DNA of 64,000 bases, from contig CP099841.1 of the NCBI GenBank assembly GCA_030062745.1, forward strand, positions 16,977,063-17,041,062, read 5' to 3'. Position numbers and translations under genes: made by a program. The notes below the pieces were generated by a model. The model did not search any database and was not told where the DNA came from. It saw nothing but the letters and a program-made list of their open reading frames with translations. Shown here piece after piece: positions 24,791 to 38,100 of this stretch. This stretch comes from Capitulum mitella. Lineage: Eukaryota > Arthropoda > Thecostraca > Pollicipedomorpha > Pollicipedidae. Within the stretch, counting starts at the first letter, position 1. The number at the start of each line of letters is the position of its first letter.

Positions 24791-25025
24791 CAGTGGTGTC
24801 AAAACTAGGGCCTGACAGGCCCAGCTAGAAGCCCGGTTTGGGTTCGGCCGACCCCAAACCGGGCCGCTTTTGGGAAATTCGCCCATGACGCTTGATTTTT
24901 CCATTGATGCCACTCAAAAAAATAAACAAACGAAAATAAAAAAATGGATCCAAGCCACGCCATGCCGTGGTATGGATGGTTTCCGGTCCGCACCGGCCCC
25001 AGAAATTCTCCAAGAATGACACCTC
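24791..25025 (-). mobile_element. hAT-like MITE, copy 2, inverted relative to copy 1
   Basis: It begins CAGTGGTGTCAAAACTAGGG and ends GACACCTCT. Read on the minus strand it aligns with copy 1 along its whole length (GGAGAATTTC.GGGGCCG, AAGCGGCCCGGTTTGG, CTAGCTGGGCC blocks). The two copies form arms of about 235 nt around a 74-nt spacer. The flanking 8-mers agree poorly (5 of 8). Confidence 0.7.
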
Positions 25026-25302
25026 TATGAGACACCCACAGTTCAGTGCGCACCCACTTTCCGAGCACTGGGCGAAGACCAGCCTAGGAAACGCCACTGA
25101 TGAAAGGTATTCTGTCAGTGGCAACAAGGTCCAAGCCGAGTCCGCGCTGGCACTCACCACTGACGATGCCCACTTCAGCCTGGACTCGGACTGGCTGAAG
25201 CGCCGCTTCCAGATGCTGCAGTGTCATTGTGGTGGACCGCACGCCTTCAAAACGTTTCACGACGTCACCCCAATTTTCAAGGAGTCATAGAGTCGGCGAG
25301 CC

Positions 25303-25512
25303 ATGCTGACGGAGTGCGCGACGTTTCACCTCCTTCTCACCATTTCGGCTACAGCATGCACCGTGGAGAGAAGTTTCAGCACACTGCATTGCCTAAAATC
25401 ATGCCTCAGATCAACCATGACGCAGTTGCGCCTCAATCCCATTGCCATCTGCGCGGCCTACGGCAAAGACGTCCGGGTCTTCGATAAGGAGGCGCTCCTC
25501 TGTGAGGTTGCT
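25303..25512 (+). pseudogene. hAT transposase C-terminal dimerisation fragment
   Basis: The frame reads TACTVERSFSTLHCLKSCLR then STMTQLRLNPIAI. This is the signature of the hAT-family C-terminal dimerisation region (ERSFS.L..LK..LRSTM...RL). The preceding frame (to 25290) has a stop and no clear catalytic region, so this is an isolated 3' fragment. It lies 280 nt from the paired MITEs, which may be its non-autonomous relatives. Confidence 0.75.
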
Positions 25513-25519
25513 GGAGTGA

Positions 25520-28150
25520 CAACGCAGCGAGTGAACTCGTTCTGCATTTTTAAGTTCGTTCTAGCGCATGGGAAAGAATCCATGTGTGGGTCCTACGCCT
25601 GCTCGTCACATGTGCGGTTCTTGTGGCTGCCGCCGCCTCATTCAAGCAGCTGTACTGATCCATGGCTGCTTCCTGACCCAAACCTCGGCACCGCTCCTGT
25701 GGCTGCCGCGTGATCTTGTCCTTGGCACCACTCCTGTGGCTGCCGCCTAATCCAAGCCTCCGCACCGTTCCTGTGATGTCGTTGCAGATGCTCCGGTGGC
25801 CCAGTCGCGGAATCCAGCCCGGTTTGGTTATCGATGGCCCGATGGAACAGTGACAGGCAGAAGTCTTACACTAAGTCCTTTCGGGCCATTAGTTCCTGTG
25901 CCTTGGAAGTGTATGTTGAAATGTACGCGAAATATGTCAAAGCATTGCATCCAAGACCAGGGGCAAAGCGTCTCTAAAACCACTGTCATGGCACAGACAG
26001 AGTTTGAGTGAATTTTGGCGGTCAGCAGTCGATTTGAATTAGTGCCCAGCATCATGGACCTAATGTTAAATCTGAAAGTGATTGGTAGTCCGTGGCCCTC
26101 AGAAACAAATACGAAGCTGCACTTATTTAAAAGGCAAATATTAAAATGGAAGTACTACAATGTATAACAAATGTAAATCTATTACTCAGTGTTTTTGTTT
26201 AGCGTTCTTTGATGTCTTTCATTAGTCCTAAACTTTTGTACTCGGTAGCCATGACTGGGCAGATGCGTTGAGCCAGTGTGCCCAGTACTAGGACTTGCGC
26301 CAAGTGAAACCGAAATGTTCATTTTCCCATGCTATCTATTGTTCATATCGAGCCCAACACTGGGCACCCGACACCGTCCTGCAACCAGGCTCAACGTTTA
26401 CCAGCATTGACCCCTCTGATGTCTTTCGTACCCTTTAATGCAAGTTCTCCGCGCCCTGCATAAATCATTTGATGCAGATCATTAGCTTCGAAACCAGTTG
26501 AAGTTGTTTGCCCCGTTTCGTAATTGACAGGGTGTGATGTCTTATGAAGATTTTGATTATCCATTCCGTTTAGGAGGACGAGGAGCCATAATAAACAGGC
26601 AAAACGACATCACTGTAACGTTTGGTGTATTACATAAAAATCAGATACTGGTGAATGAAATTGAAGTGCCTAAATCGGATCAATTTTTGGGGGGATAAAC
26701 CTATATAGATAGATAAAATAGATAAAATAATACCTCCTGACGCGTTTCAAAAACTCCATCCTTGGTAGAGCCTATTCTATCTGCAGCAGTCCTACGAGCT
26801 CGACACGTGAGCGCCCGATCGCCTCCTACGATGGTTCGGCCGTGCGGCCGGCCTCTCGAATTCACCGGGTTGTACTACATCACGGCATTACGTTACAGAC
26901 GTGATTTTAGCAGGATGCTTTTTTAACAGTTTAGCAGGAATGCTCTGCAAATGAATGCGTCTGTGCCAGAGAACACTGTCACGCTTTTCGGTTTGTCCAT
27001 ATGTTTTCCGTTTTTGGAAGCCTTGCACGGTCTGTCGTCCCAGCCGTTGCAAGTTTTTAGTCCAGAGTTGTGTGGTGTTAAATTGTTGATAACATTTGAG
27101 TAAGAATCAGAGGAACCTATAGCCCCGTTGACCCCTCCTTTCAATTCGTGATGCGTGACGCCCCATGCCGTAAAGTCCGTCACGTCTGTATGCGGGAGTA
27201 ACGTTCCTTGGAGTTTCATACAGTCAGTCACGCCTGAGACTCAGATAGCCTGCCGTGCTATCTGACTGTCAGTCCCTCACGCTATAGTTGTAATCTCTGC
27301 GGGGGCTGAGGGGGCATTTCCCTTGCAGTGCAGTTTTCCAGAAGTGCTGTTTGTCCTCCCTGATTTTTCAGGCATCAATGAGGTATCTCCCATTGGCAAC
27401 ACAATTTCTTGAACTCTGAAATCTTAAAAAAGGGGTTTCAACCGTAGTTTGTCCTGCAACGCCCGAGAAAGGTGATTTCCACCCTATGACCTCCGCATTC
27501 TTGATGGACTGCAGTCAGCCTCTCCCAGTTTTTGAAGTGTGGATACACCTATGTCTCATGCCCATATAGTACTGATATTGGCAGTCTCTGGAATGAGCTA
27601 AAGCTGCCTATTGAATGTTAAAATGCCAATCGGCACCTTCATGACGTTGTTGATCTATGTCTAGTGAATACCAGTTTTTTAGCAGTAGTATTTTAGTTAT
27701 TTCCAGTTATATGGATGAGCGTGGCTCCCTTTCGAAAACTCTACTGCTTATGCTCAGCACATTTTAATCTTATTGGCGGCTCGTCATTTGAGGAAAAAGA
27801 AGAAGGGCCTCACCAAAAAATACTGGAAAATGTGGAACTGGAGTCATGCGTTAAGTGAATAATAACATCGCAAAACTGAATGCACAATTTAACTGGAATG
27901 CTTCATTTTCCATCCTCTGACTAGGAGCAATAATTGCTCTCCGTTGCTACTGAACGATCTTCCACAGACAATGTTGTATTTCATGTCGTTTTGGCATCAA
28001 CCTACGACGTGACCTGACAAGACCTTACGTTGTCTTTGGTGAACCTTGCTAAGAGGTGCATATAGATTTGCTTGTCTGGCTTGAACGATGGGAAGGTTCA
28101 GCGGCAAACACCTCTATCACCCATAATACAAATCAGTGCAACTTCCATGA
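25520..28150. other. Intergenic, no gene recognised
   Basis: Includes a CTGTGGCTGCCGC-type imperfect repeat at about 25620-25750 and a GATA-rich patch at about 26705-26730. Short frames (for example 26923-27231 -) show no domain. Confidence 0.5.
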
Positions 28151-28156
28151 TGCATT

Positions 28157-28321
28157 GGTTATTGGGTTATTTAACGACGCTCTCGAATGCCATGGTCATT
28201 TCGCGGTGCCCACTCCCGCCGGTTGTCCGAGGGACGGCGAAATGTCACCATTTCTGCGACTCGAACCGGGGACCTTTCGATCACAAGGCGAGGACGGTAA
28301 CCACTACACTACGCCGCCCCC
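28157..28321 (-). mobile_element. tRNA-derived SINE
   Basis: On the minus strand the head carries a pol III A-box-like TAGTGTAGTGGTTA (from 28311) and a perfect B box GGTTCGAGTC (28267-28258), in the order and spacing of a tRNA. A body and a tail ending GAGAGCGTCGTTAAATAACC (about 28195-28165) follow. The tRNA part is not a functional cloverleaf as far as I can fold it. Confidence 0.75.
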
Positions 28322-29066
28322 TGTCATTATACATGTGACTTAGCATGACTTCTTATGTTGACCTATCGCGGTTGTATATGCTTTTGGGGATCGTCCACTA
28401 CGTAAATCCAATAATCCATGCATTATATCTGCGAATGTTATAAAAAAGCAGTGCGTGTTCGCGCCACCGCCCGAAGAGGCGAAAACATGCAATGAAGTGT
28501 CCACTCATGACATCTTGTCTCCACGACCTGACCTGGCATGAAAATGATTTTGATGCCAAAATATGTAAAACTGATTGATGAACAGTTACTGAAAGTTTGG
28601 TTGAGCTGGTTTCAACGGTTCAGAAATAATTCACGAAAAGCCGCGGGGTGCCCTATTTGACACCCCCCCCCCCTCCTCAGGCGGTGCTGGGTTATCAACA
28701 AGCCAACGTGTAAAAACCAGACAGCCGTACATAGCAGAGTTTGGTGCTGCGCTGTCCCTGTGCCTCAGGTTTCATGAGCTGCCACTGTTTAATCGCTCAC
28801 AACTCTGTATTGATCGACGGTGTGACACCACTACAGTTTGTACAACAAAGTAACAGAATCTCCAGACCAGCTAACTATCGAACATTCCGCGGTAGGTCCC
28901 CACCAGTCGTGCTCACAAATGACTGCGACGCCTTTAATGCTCTCGCTCTTCTCTTATTACATCGTCGCCATTCATTTTTCTCTGATTTTAGCGCGTCTTT
29001 TTGCATCCAGACAGTACGAGTATTCTCCGGCTGGTGGCCCAGACATGCATCCCGGCGGTGGATGGC

Positions 29067-29109
29067 TTATTCAACAGATTCATCTTCCACCGGACTGTAG
29101 TAGTCCTCA
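29067..29109 (-). CDS. Gene 2 exon 5: short C-terminal tail
   Basis: Acceptor TACCTGTTCCAG at 29110. T completes Cys223, then EDYYSPVEDESVE and TAA (29069-29067). The CEDYY start is the conserved end of obstructor/Gasp proteins. The total of 711 nt is in frame. Confidence 0.8.
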
Positions 29110-32100
29110 CTGGAACAGGTAACCGAGTCAGGTTAGCATCTGCCCCTAAATGCCTGCAACCGCACAGACAGCGTGACCGGGCGGCTGCGCCTACCACAAC
29201 GGCCCGTTTGAAGGCACACAAAAAAACACACACATACACACGTAACACAAGCGCACAACGAACAGACAGTCGACCCTCGGTCTTGGCTCAGAAGCAATGC
29301 GCATGTATTTTATGAATGAAATATGTTTAGTGCTACTGAGTGACCTGTGAAAGGACGTCGCACGAGCCGCCCGCGTCAGACAGACAAGACCTGATTTTTT
29401 TTCGTGATAACGGTTCTAGATAGCCAATGGATGGCGCTTGATGCTAACAAGAGCATTTCCTAATGAAGCCATATCATTATCCGAGCTGTGACTCGCTACA
29501 TGCAATGGTACGCCTGATTTCCGGTTGAAGAATGTGAGCAACCAGCAGTGTCAAAAGGCGGATACGGCAATTTAGTTCCTCGTAGTTGCGAGAGCGCGAA
29601 CAAGACATCTAGCTTACCATCCCTCAACGTTCGACGGATCATCACACTTGCGTGTGACATCGTTGAAGACGGTGCCTTCTGGACAGCCGCCCAACATGGG
29701 CTTGATACCGTTCAGGCAAACGTAGAAGAGCCGGCAATCGTCGGGGTGAATGTACGTGGGGTTGTTGTCCCGGTTGCCGTGCACGTCCACAGCATTCACC
29801 GCATCCAGCGGACACGAGAAGTCACCGATTGCTGCAACAGGATCATGCGCGTGCTGATCAAATCCTGACACGCCTGCAGCAGCTGGATTGTGTAATAAAG
29901 GCCCTCACATTGTGCTTACCAAGACCAGGCTGAAAGAAAGAGACGATGACTGGTAAGAAGAAACAAGAGTGTGGAGGCGAGCACCGTCTTGCGCTCTTGT
30001 GGACCACACAATCTCACGGTTTTTTTGCAGACAGCTCGAGAACAAGGGAGGCGTAAGGCGCCGCCATTTTAGCATACTTGCAAAGAAATGCTTGGCACGT
30101 ATCCTGAAAATGGCTACACACAGTTTTTCAACCGCACTGTATCATTGCAATGAAGCTGCAGTTTTTTAGGCGATTTTGAGTGATCAGTGACGTCAGCACA
30201 TTTACTAAGGTCAATGATGTAAGGCAAAAGGGATTTTTCCGCCGTCCATAGCACCCAGAATCCGGTCCGAGACGTTTAGGAGAGCAGTTTCAGTGGAGTG
30301 CTGGGTTCTGAAACAGTATAAGGTAGGAGCAACAAGGTCATTTCCGGATGGATACGAGTGGAGCTGGGGTTGAACAACCTTCTCCACGATTCTGGCAATG
30401 GCAGGAAGGATGGAGATAAGACGATAGTTGGTAAGGTTGTCGGAATCACCGGACTTTAAGATGCTAATAATCGCCCGTGATGAGTTATGACCCTCTGAGC
30501 TGTTTTGTTACGTCTTTTGTTTTACTCCGGTTTTTCTGCTTTATGAAAATTGTACTGGCGGATTTAACTATAAATCTGTCAATACAAAAAATGAATAAAT
30601 AATTAAATAAACTTTTCTGCACCATGGAGGATACGATAGGCATACAAGCACTCCTGGTCACCTAATTCTGGATAGTGGTTGAAAACACAAAAATGAAAAA
30701 TGGTTCTGCATGTAAAATGACTGTCATCAAAGTTGCCGGGTGGATTCTCATGTCTTCTAGCCTTCTTCTCTCTTTATTTATTTGTACACTTATTCTATTT
30801 CTTTTCCATAACCGTGAAGATCGGGGAATCGGAAACCCTACAGCGCAACTGACCGACGACCTGAAACATTGGCACTTGCAGGTGATTGGATCGACATGCT
30901 CCGTGGACACAGACTTTCGTCACGAGCCTATGTCAGAGTTACTCTCTCGACCTCCGCCGCGGCCAGTGTCAGACTTACTCTCTCGACCTCCGCCGCGGCC
31001 AGTGTCAGACTTACTCTCTCGACCTCCGCCGCGGCCAGTGTCAGAGTTACTCTCTCGACCTCCGCCGCGGCCAGTGTCAGAGTTACTCTCTCGACCTCCG
31101 CCGCGGCCAGTGTCAGAGTTACTCTCTCGACCTCCGCCGCGGCCAGTGTCAGACTTACTCTCTCACCTCGCCGGGCCAGTGTCAGAGTTACTCTCTCGAC
31201 CTCCGCCGCGGCCAGTGTCAGACTTACTCTCTCGACCTCCGCCGCGGCCAGTGTCAGACTTACTCTCTCGCTTCTCGCAGAGGCCCCGGTTGGCCGTAAC
31301 GGGCCAGACGCACTCGCGAGACGCGATGTCAAAGTGCAGGCCGGGAGCACATTCGGAGCGCGTGGCGATGCCCGCTTTGCAGACGTAGAACGTGCCGCAC
31401 AGCTCGGCGTCCGGGTAAATACCGTGCAGGCGCTCACATTCCGGGTCAATGCCAGGAACAGCCTCCTCTGCGAAGCCGGACAGATGTGTTCAGGTTGACT
31501 GACGGCAACCAAAAACCTTGAGTTTATGTCAGGGGCATATATATCAATATTTCCTACCATCTTGATTTTTGATGAAGACTGGTATGGCAAAGCCACCAGC
31601 ACGACCCAATAAATAGTTCGCAGACATTTGAAAGGCATTTCTCATCATTTGTCTGGTGTAAAACGGCATGCAGTTGACGTATTTTGAACGGCGTTATTGT
31701 GACGGAAACGGATTTTTTGGGCAGGCATAACCTGCGTCACAAAAAAACATGAATCTGGCTTTTCAGCAGTACAAAAATATGGCAAGGCCGAAATGACTTA
31801 AGTACAGGTCTTCTGCGACACAAAAGTATTGGAAGGATCACGCTGGATGAACTAGATCTGGTCTCACAACCGTTGCATACCCAGATACCAGTGCCAGTGA
31901 TACACTCAAGCGACCGGGCCGGGTCAGGGCAGCGCACTCACGGAACAGGTCTCGGCCGGTGCAGTTCACGTTGAAGGAGTAGTCGCACGGGTAGATGCTG
32001 CCGCGCAGGTTCGGGTCGAAGGCGTGTCCGCTCTCGCATGACATCAGTTCGGCCTCGCCACGGTTGCAGCGCCAGAAATAGTCGCAGTACTCCGGGTCCT

Positions 32101-35100
32101 CGTAATCCCCGTACGACTCGGGGCACACGAACTGGTACTCCTCCTGGCCTGTGGACGCACGGGCAATACAGCAGAGGCGTCCGAGAAATGGCCGCAGCTC
32201 GGGCGGAGGAACGAGACGCTGGCATAGGACGACGTGGACCAACAACAGACATCTTTTTACAGGGATTCCCTTGATCCAGCACGGAAGAGATGGCGTCAGC
32301 CATAAGACGGCAGGCGGTCAGAGCCCGGCAAACACGACTGGTGCGGTGTTTTCAGACGCCAGCATCATGATCATGGCGCAACCGGTGTCTGTACAAACCA
32401 GGCAACGGCCAAGGCCCCCTGAGATCAGAGTGCATTAGTTCTGTGTGACCCCGAGGGCTTTCACCCAGGGCCCGTCCGTCTCTACATTGGCAATGGTGCA
32501 AACGCTGCGAAGATGGCCCCCCGCCGCGCAACACAGCACGATTGGGAAACACCGGTTCTGTGTTCCGAATGAGAAGGGACGGGCGGCAGGAGTGCCCTGC
32601 GGCGTGTGCTCAGGGACTCGTCACCCTCCCCTTTCATTGTCTGACTCATTCGGCTCCAGTCATCAGCTGCACACGCGCAACCGCCAGAGTCGAGTCATCT
32701 CGGAGATGACTCACCCCCCAACCTCCGTAATGGGACTCGCAGACCTCTGCGGCTGCGGTAGCTTTCCAAACAACTTTCATTTCGCTGGAGCTGAACTGTC
32801 CTTTCATTCGGCCTTGAGATGCGCGAGCCTCTTGAACTTTTACTGTCGGCGGCCACTTTCTAATCGGTAGTGGTCTGGTCCGCACGGGGTTATCGGCGTC
32901 GACGCTAAGGATGTCTCAAGCCTCCGAGGTCACCGAAACCATTCGTTGCAAAGCAGCCATCCCAGATCATGCACGGACAAATAGTGGCCCACTCGGCGCG
33001 ACGCTGCCTACAATGCAGAATCTCAGCCGTGAAGAGCTCAGCAAGGCTGAAATTCTGGATTCCGTTTCTCCGGCTCGCTGAAAGTTGTCGCTCAAGAATT
33101 TCTAGTGAAAACAAGGTCGCCGGCCACCACCAGGCGCACGGCTTTCAGCAGTTCATTGGGCGCCGTGGGAAGGCTGGACAAAGATTTGTCAGCAGTAACG
33201 CCAATTTCCACCACTCACACTTGAATTGCACCATAACCGTGACCCGCTACACTACGGTGTCGCATGGTTGCTCCCGACTTGGGCACAGAGGCGGCTTAGT
33301 TTCGGTACGGCGTAGTACTGCATGCAATAAGCGTAAACAACTGAACCCTTGACCTTGTTCATGTGGCTGCTGATGCAGCAGTAAACAGATAAATACTGAA
33401 TACTGCCAGAATGCTGTCAAAATGCGGGACCGCCAATTGATTTCTGGCATGTAAAGCATGTATGCTTGAAACTAAAGGTGTTTGAAACTCTTGGCACACG
33501 AATTCAAGGTATGCTCTTCGTTGTGTTCTTTTCCTCGCTATCTGCAGAACGGTTGCTTCAGCGTCAATCAATTTTTGAACGTACGTGACCATACTCATAG
33601 CTGTAATCGATCGCCATTTCTGAACAAATCTACTGAGAAGCACAGTGAGCACTGTCGTTCAGGCTAAATCCTCCGACGCATATGGGACGTGACTTTCGTA
33701 TTTTCCCGAGGCGATATTTTTCCGAAGCTTCAAGATGAAATAAGATGCAACAGAAGATCCGGGAAACACGGACTATTTGTATGTTGACGTAAGGGCAATG
33801 TTTCTCTTAATTCTTGTCATGGGCGATAATTTGACCTCCTCACGGGAGGATTTTCAAGGGCAGCCATACCGTTTGCACTATAGCGCTGAAATTTGGTGAT
33901 CTTCTCTACGTATCTTTTCCCAATTTAAGGGGCGATCTTAAAGTCTTACTTGCAACAGGAAATGCTCCAAAGGCGTTTCTGGGAGGAATGTTGGGCCACT
34001 TTGCGGTCGTTCGAGACGCATGCTAACTCGTTTAGACAGGCCAATTTTTAGCAATAATTTCGGATTTCAGTGCGTGACATTTATGATAACTGACCATCAG
34101 TACAGTCTACAAAAATGTCTGGAGGCAGCCAAGAGCGGATGCGGGGCACATGAGGTATTACTGTACATGCATTGACAGGGACGTTTCAATAAATAGATAA
34201 ATAATTTAGGTGTTCTCAGTACATCATTGACACTTTCAGTAAGCTATAGATACAGCTCCCGCGACTGTTCACCAAGTTTACACGCCGATCGTTTGTTTTC
34301 TGACGACGCCCATGTGCAGTATACTGCCACCGAACGTACGCCTGTCGTCCGCTGCTAGTACCTTGGCCTTCCAGTACAGCCTAGTCCCTTACCGGAGAAC
34401 GAGATGAATCTGCAGCGGCGTTTCCACATCCGCGTATGTCTTTTTGCTTTTGGGTTCTATGCATATGACGTGGATACTGACATGACGTGGATACCATGTA
34501 TTATGGAGGATCCTAAATACATCTGTCTGTCTATCTATCTACCTATCTGTCTACCTCTTATTTTGGTTTCCTGGACCCGGCATTGATGTTTCTCGTAAAT
34601 GCGTTGAAACTGGCCTAGCCAGTAGGGCAAAACTAAGTGAAAAGGAACCCAAAGTTCGTAAATCACTGCCCCCCCCCCATCAAGCTTCAGACCCTGAATC
34701 TGTAAAGTTACGAGCTGCTTCGTTGTTGTTTTGGGTAATCGAAAGTCCATGGTTTCTAGGGTCTACTTCATTCGTACGTGCGTTGGTTACATCAAACATG
34801 TTCGTTGAGGAGTGACTTATCCATACAAATTTAATGTCTCAGGGAACAACGAAGCAAGCATCAACAAGAACCAGACTATCCATAAAAAAGCAGGAGGGGG
34901 AAGATGTGTGCCTGCCAGTCAAAATCGGCACTGCTGTATTCAGGGCATTGTGGTCGCTTATTTTTTGCTATTATTTACTTTTCAGTAATGCTTTATTTCT
35001 TTATGTTATGTTTACTTTTATTGTTTATTTTTATTTATTTATTTATTTTTTTAGTACTGTGATCTTAATCGGCTGGGATCGTAAGGCAGTGACGGTGAAA

Positions 35101-38100
35101 CATTTTCGGAGCAACGGGTTAAAACGCATTTTCAGTCATTTCCATGCATCGCAGTGGCAATGCTAAATCTCCAAAATAATGCAACGACGCCGCCTCTGCA
35201 GTCTCCCCCCGCCCCGTCCTCCATTCAGTCGTTTACGTTCTGATGACTACATGTTTTTAGCGTGCCAAAATCGCGTCAAAAGGCACTCATTGTTGGAATG
35301 ATGAAGCATAACATAACCACGAGATTAATCAAAGATGGATATTGCTAATGATATTTTTTTAGTACCATAAAAACAGGAGTAAGTGTTATATAAGGATGGG
35401 TGTTCCATAATGCTCTGAATGAATGTCAAACCAATATGCTGCATTTAGGGAATAACATGGGTTCTATATATAACTGTTGTGCCCGTCGTAATGATGTCCA
35501 AATGGCAACCTTACATGACAGAACGCCATCAGATATCATCACCAATGAGCAGTACGTGGGAATGAATCGTACGTAGGATACCCATAATATACTTTTGTTT
35601 TTAATCACCACGGACCCAGGCGTCTGGTCGCATAGTGCAGCTTCAGCTAAACGAACTTTTTCCATTTCCTGTGTGATTCTCTTCAGTTATCTGAAGAACA
35701 TGGATATTCTGTCCTACTATCAGAGACAAATGTGGCCTATACAGCCTTTTAATCTTGTACTTCTCCAGAGTACATTTGCGCCGGTTATCCTGCCTCCGAT
35801 TGGGGGGGGGGGGGGCGATTGGCGCCTCCCCGCCCCCACCAAGATTTCTCACGGGTTGCAACAGAACGAACGAACGCTGCGCCGCGAAATTTTGTATACT
35901 TTCGGTTAATCATTTTTACATTTTATGTCAAAAACCACACCTCAGCTCGACGCAAGTGTCTGACTTACGCCAGGTCAAGTGCACCTATGACCAAAAAGGT
36001 TTAGCGTCCAGTAACGTTTTTGGAAAACATGATATCGCAACAAAACTTTCAGGCATTAATGATCTAGCGAATGCAAGAGATCCGCTATCTCCGATTTTTC
36101 AGAAATTTTCGCGACACTGACCTAAGGTCAAGACCATTTTCAAGGTATGCCGTTTTTCGGAAATTGACGGAATTTTCTGTGATATTTTGAGCGTGCAGTA
36201 ATACAACATTACAATGCAATGTCATATACTTGTACTTGTTACATACCATATACTTGCATTACATGTGGCAATGCAACATGTAATGTAAACCATGCAAACA
36301 TCTAATGACCGTCATTGGGCAAAGTATCAGTTACCCACGACCATTGACTTGAGGCCGGGTCGCCAATAATTATGATGACCCAAAATGTGCCGCCGTCAAA
36401 ATCGGCAATGAATGAGTTGGAACCGATAGAAAATGGCGGAATTGGCTCTAGCATTTGCGAATGATACAAAAAAGTTTGAAAAGTTTCGAAAAATTCCGTA
36501 TTTTAGGAATAAACAGGCTTTCACGAGTAAAGCTCCGCCTATGGTGCGGACTTATGATTGTTGAATTGTTTAAAAATTTGAACATGGAAAACCACCACAA
36601 CAACCACTAGCATCAAGAAACAATTCTTATCAAGGCATGTCCCCAAAATAAAAGAACGCTAATATTAGTTCTATCCCGCGTTCAGTACCGGAGCCCACCA
36701 TGCAGTTGGCGCGAATATCGCTGTCTTTAACTCCTTTCCGCGTACATATTACACAAATCAGGAAAATTAGACGTGTATCGGTATCTGCGGACTTTCGCCT
36801 TTACGTTGGTGACTTTACGCAGAGTTTATTAATTACAGCCCTTGAGATCCAAGCCGTTTCTCGGTTTCACGTAGTCGGTTACGAGAAAAATACATAGGCG
36901 TAAATGAGTCACATATTATCCAAATGTAAAAATGACACTAGTTTCGTGCTCTACTCGGCACGAACTTTCCAACAGCATGCTTATTTTTATCGTGCGTCCA
37001 ACCATTCGCAAATTACGTGGCGTGGTGTTTTGCCCTTCGCCCATTCCCATGTCGCGCACGCATGACGCCGACCGCCAGTTGGGCGCGGGTAATGTTATGC
37101 TCTCCGTTGGAAAAAAAAACGTTATAGTTGACGAGATTCGAAACCGTGTCGCTTAATACCGAACGTATATCTCCGTCCAGAAGACTCGAACAGCTGCCTG
37201 CATGGGGATGTCAAAACAGTCGGAAAATGTACACTGCAATATTACAAGTAGTCTTGTCCAATTTAATCTACCTGTTGTTCTAAGCCAACAGATCTTAATG
37301 CGAACCACATGCGAGTAAGGGAAAACGGCACTGGAAATAAAGTGGCACGGATACCGCCTGGTCTTTTCCACAGGCAGGTGGCCAGTTTCCTCACCTCGCT
37401 GAATCTGGGCAGTTACATCGAAATATGTACCTCAAAATGTGCCTGTCCCAGCCCACACACGCACACAGACACACAGACGTATGTTTGTTGACTTATGGTT
37501 GCAGCTTGAGAACCGTCCCCAAAGTCCCTTTGACTAAATTCAGATGCATAGTTTTAAGTCATTACAGCAAGAACAGAGGTTTTCTTCAGGAGCCTTGAAA
37601 TAATGAGATCTTTACTCGCGTTGGCTTTGAAAATGGTGGATCGACGGGCGAGCCTATGCCATTTCCTTTGGCCGCCGCTCGGAGCAATTAAGATGTCACT
37701 TCTCAAAGTAGTTCACGAAATACAGAATAACTGTGCGCATGATTTAGTTATCATGTGCGGCCACCAGCCGGTTATTTATCAAATCATTTAAATGCTGTGG
37801 GGTCGAGGGGAGAGCAAACCGTTTGCAATCCAGCCACTCCGTTCGGCGGAACGTAAACTACCCCTAAATTCTGATTTCTCGTCAGCGTTGGGTTACCTCG
37901 TTTTGGGACCAGACCAACATGACAAGAAATTAATATGACGAAAGTATGGTGATGACATCAACGAATCAATGGACTCTCCCATGCTCTCCAATACAGTATT
38001 TTTGGTTTGTAATTGGAACTGATTAATTTATTATTAATTAAAATAATTTCAATGGATCTTATTACTCATGCTTTTAAACATAAACCAGACGCACGCAAGC

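Noticed and set aside
30932..31270. Possible CRISPR-like array (36-bp repeats)
   Set aside because: Units are head to tail without spacers, and the context is a spliced eukaryotic gene; the same applies to 40030-40268.
30675..31638. Open frames of 137-237 codons on both strands across 30675-31638
   Set aside because: They are products of the 36-bp array, which has no stop in several frames; the real coding frame is the minus-strand exon 31264-31467.
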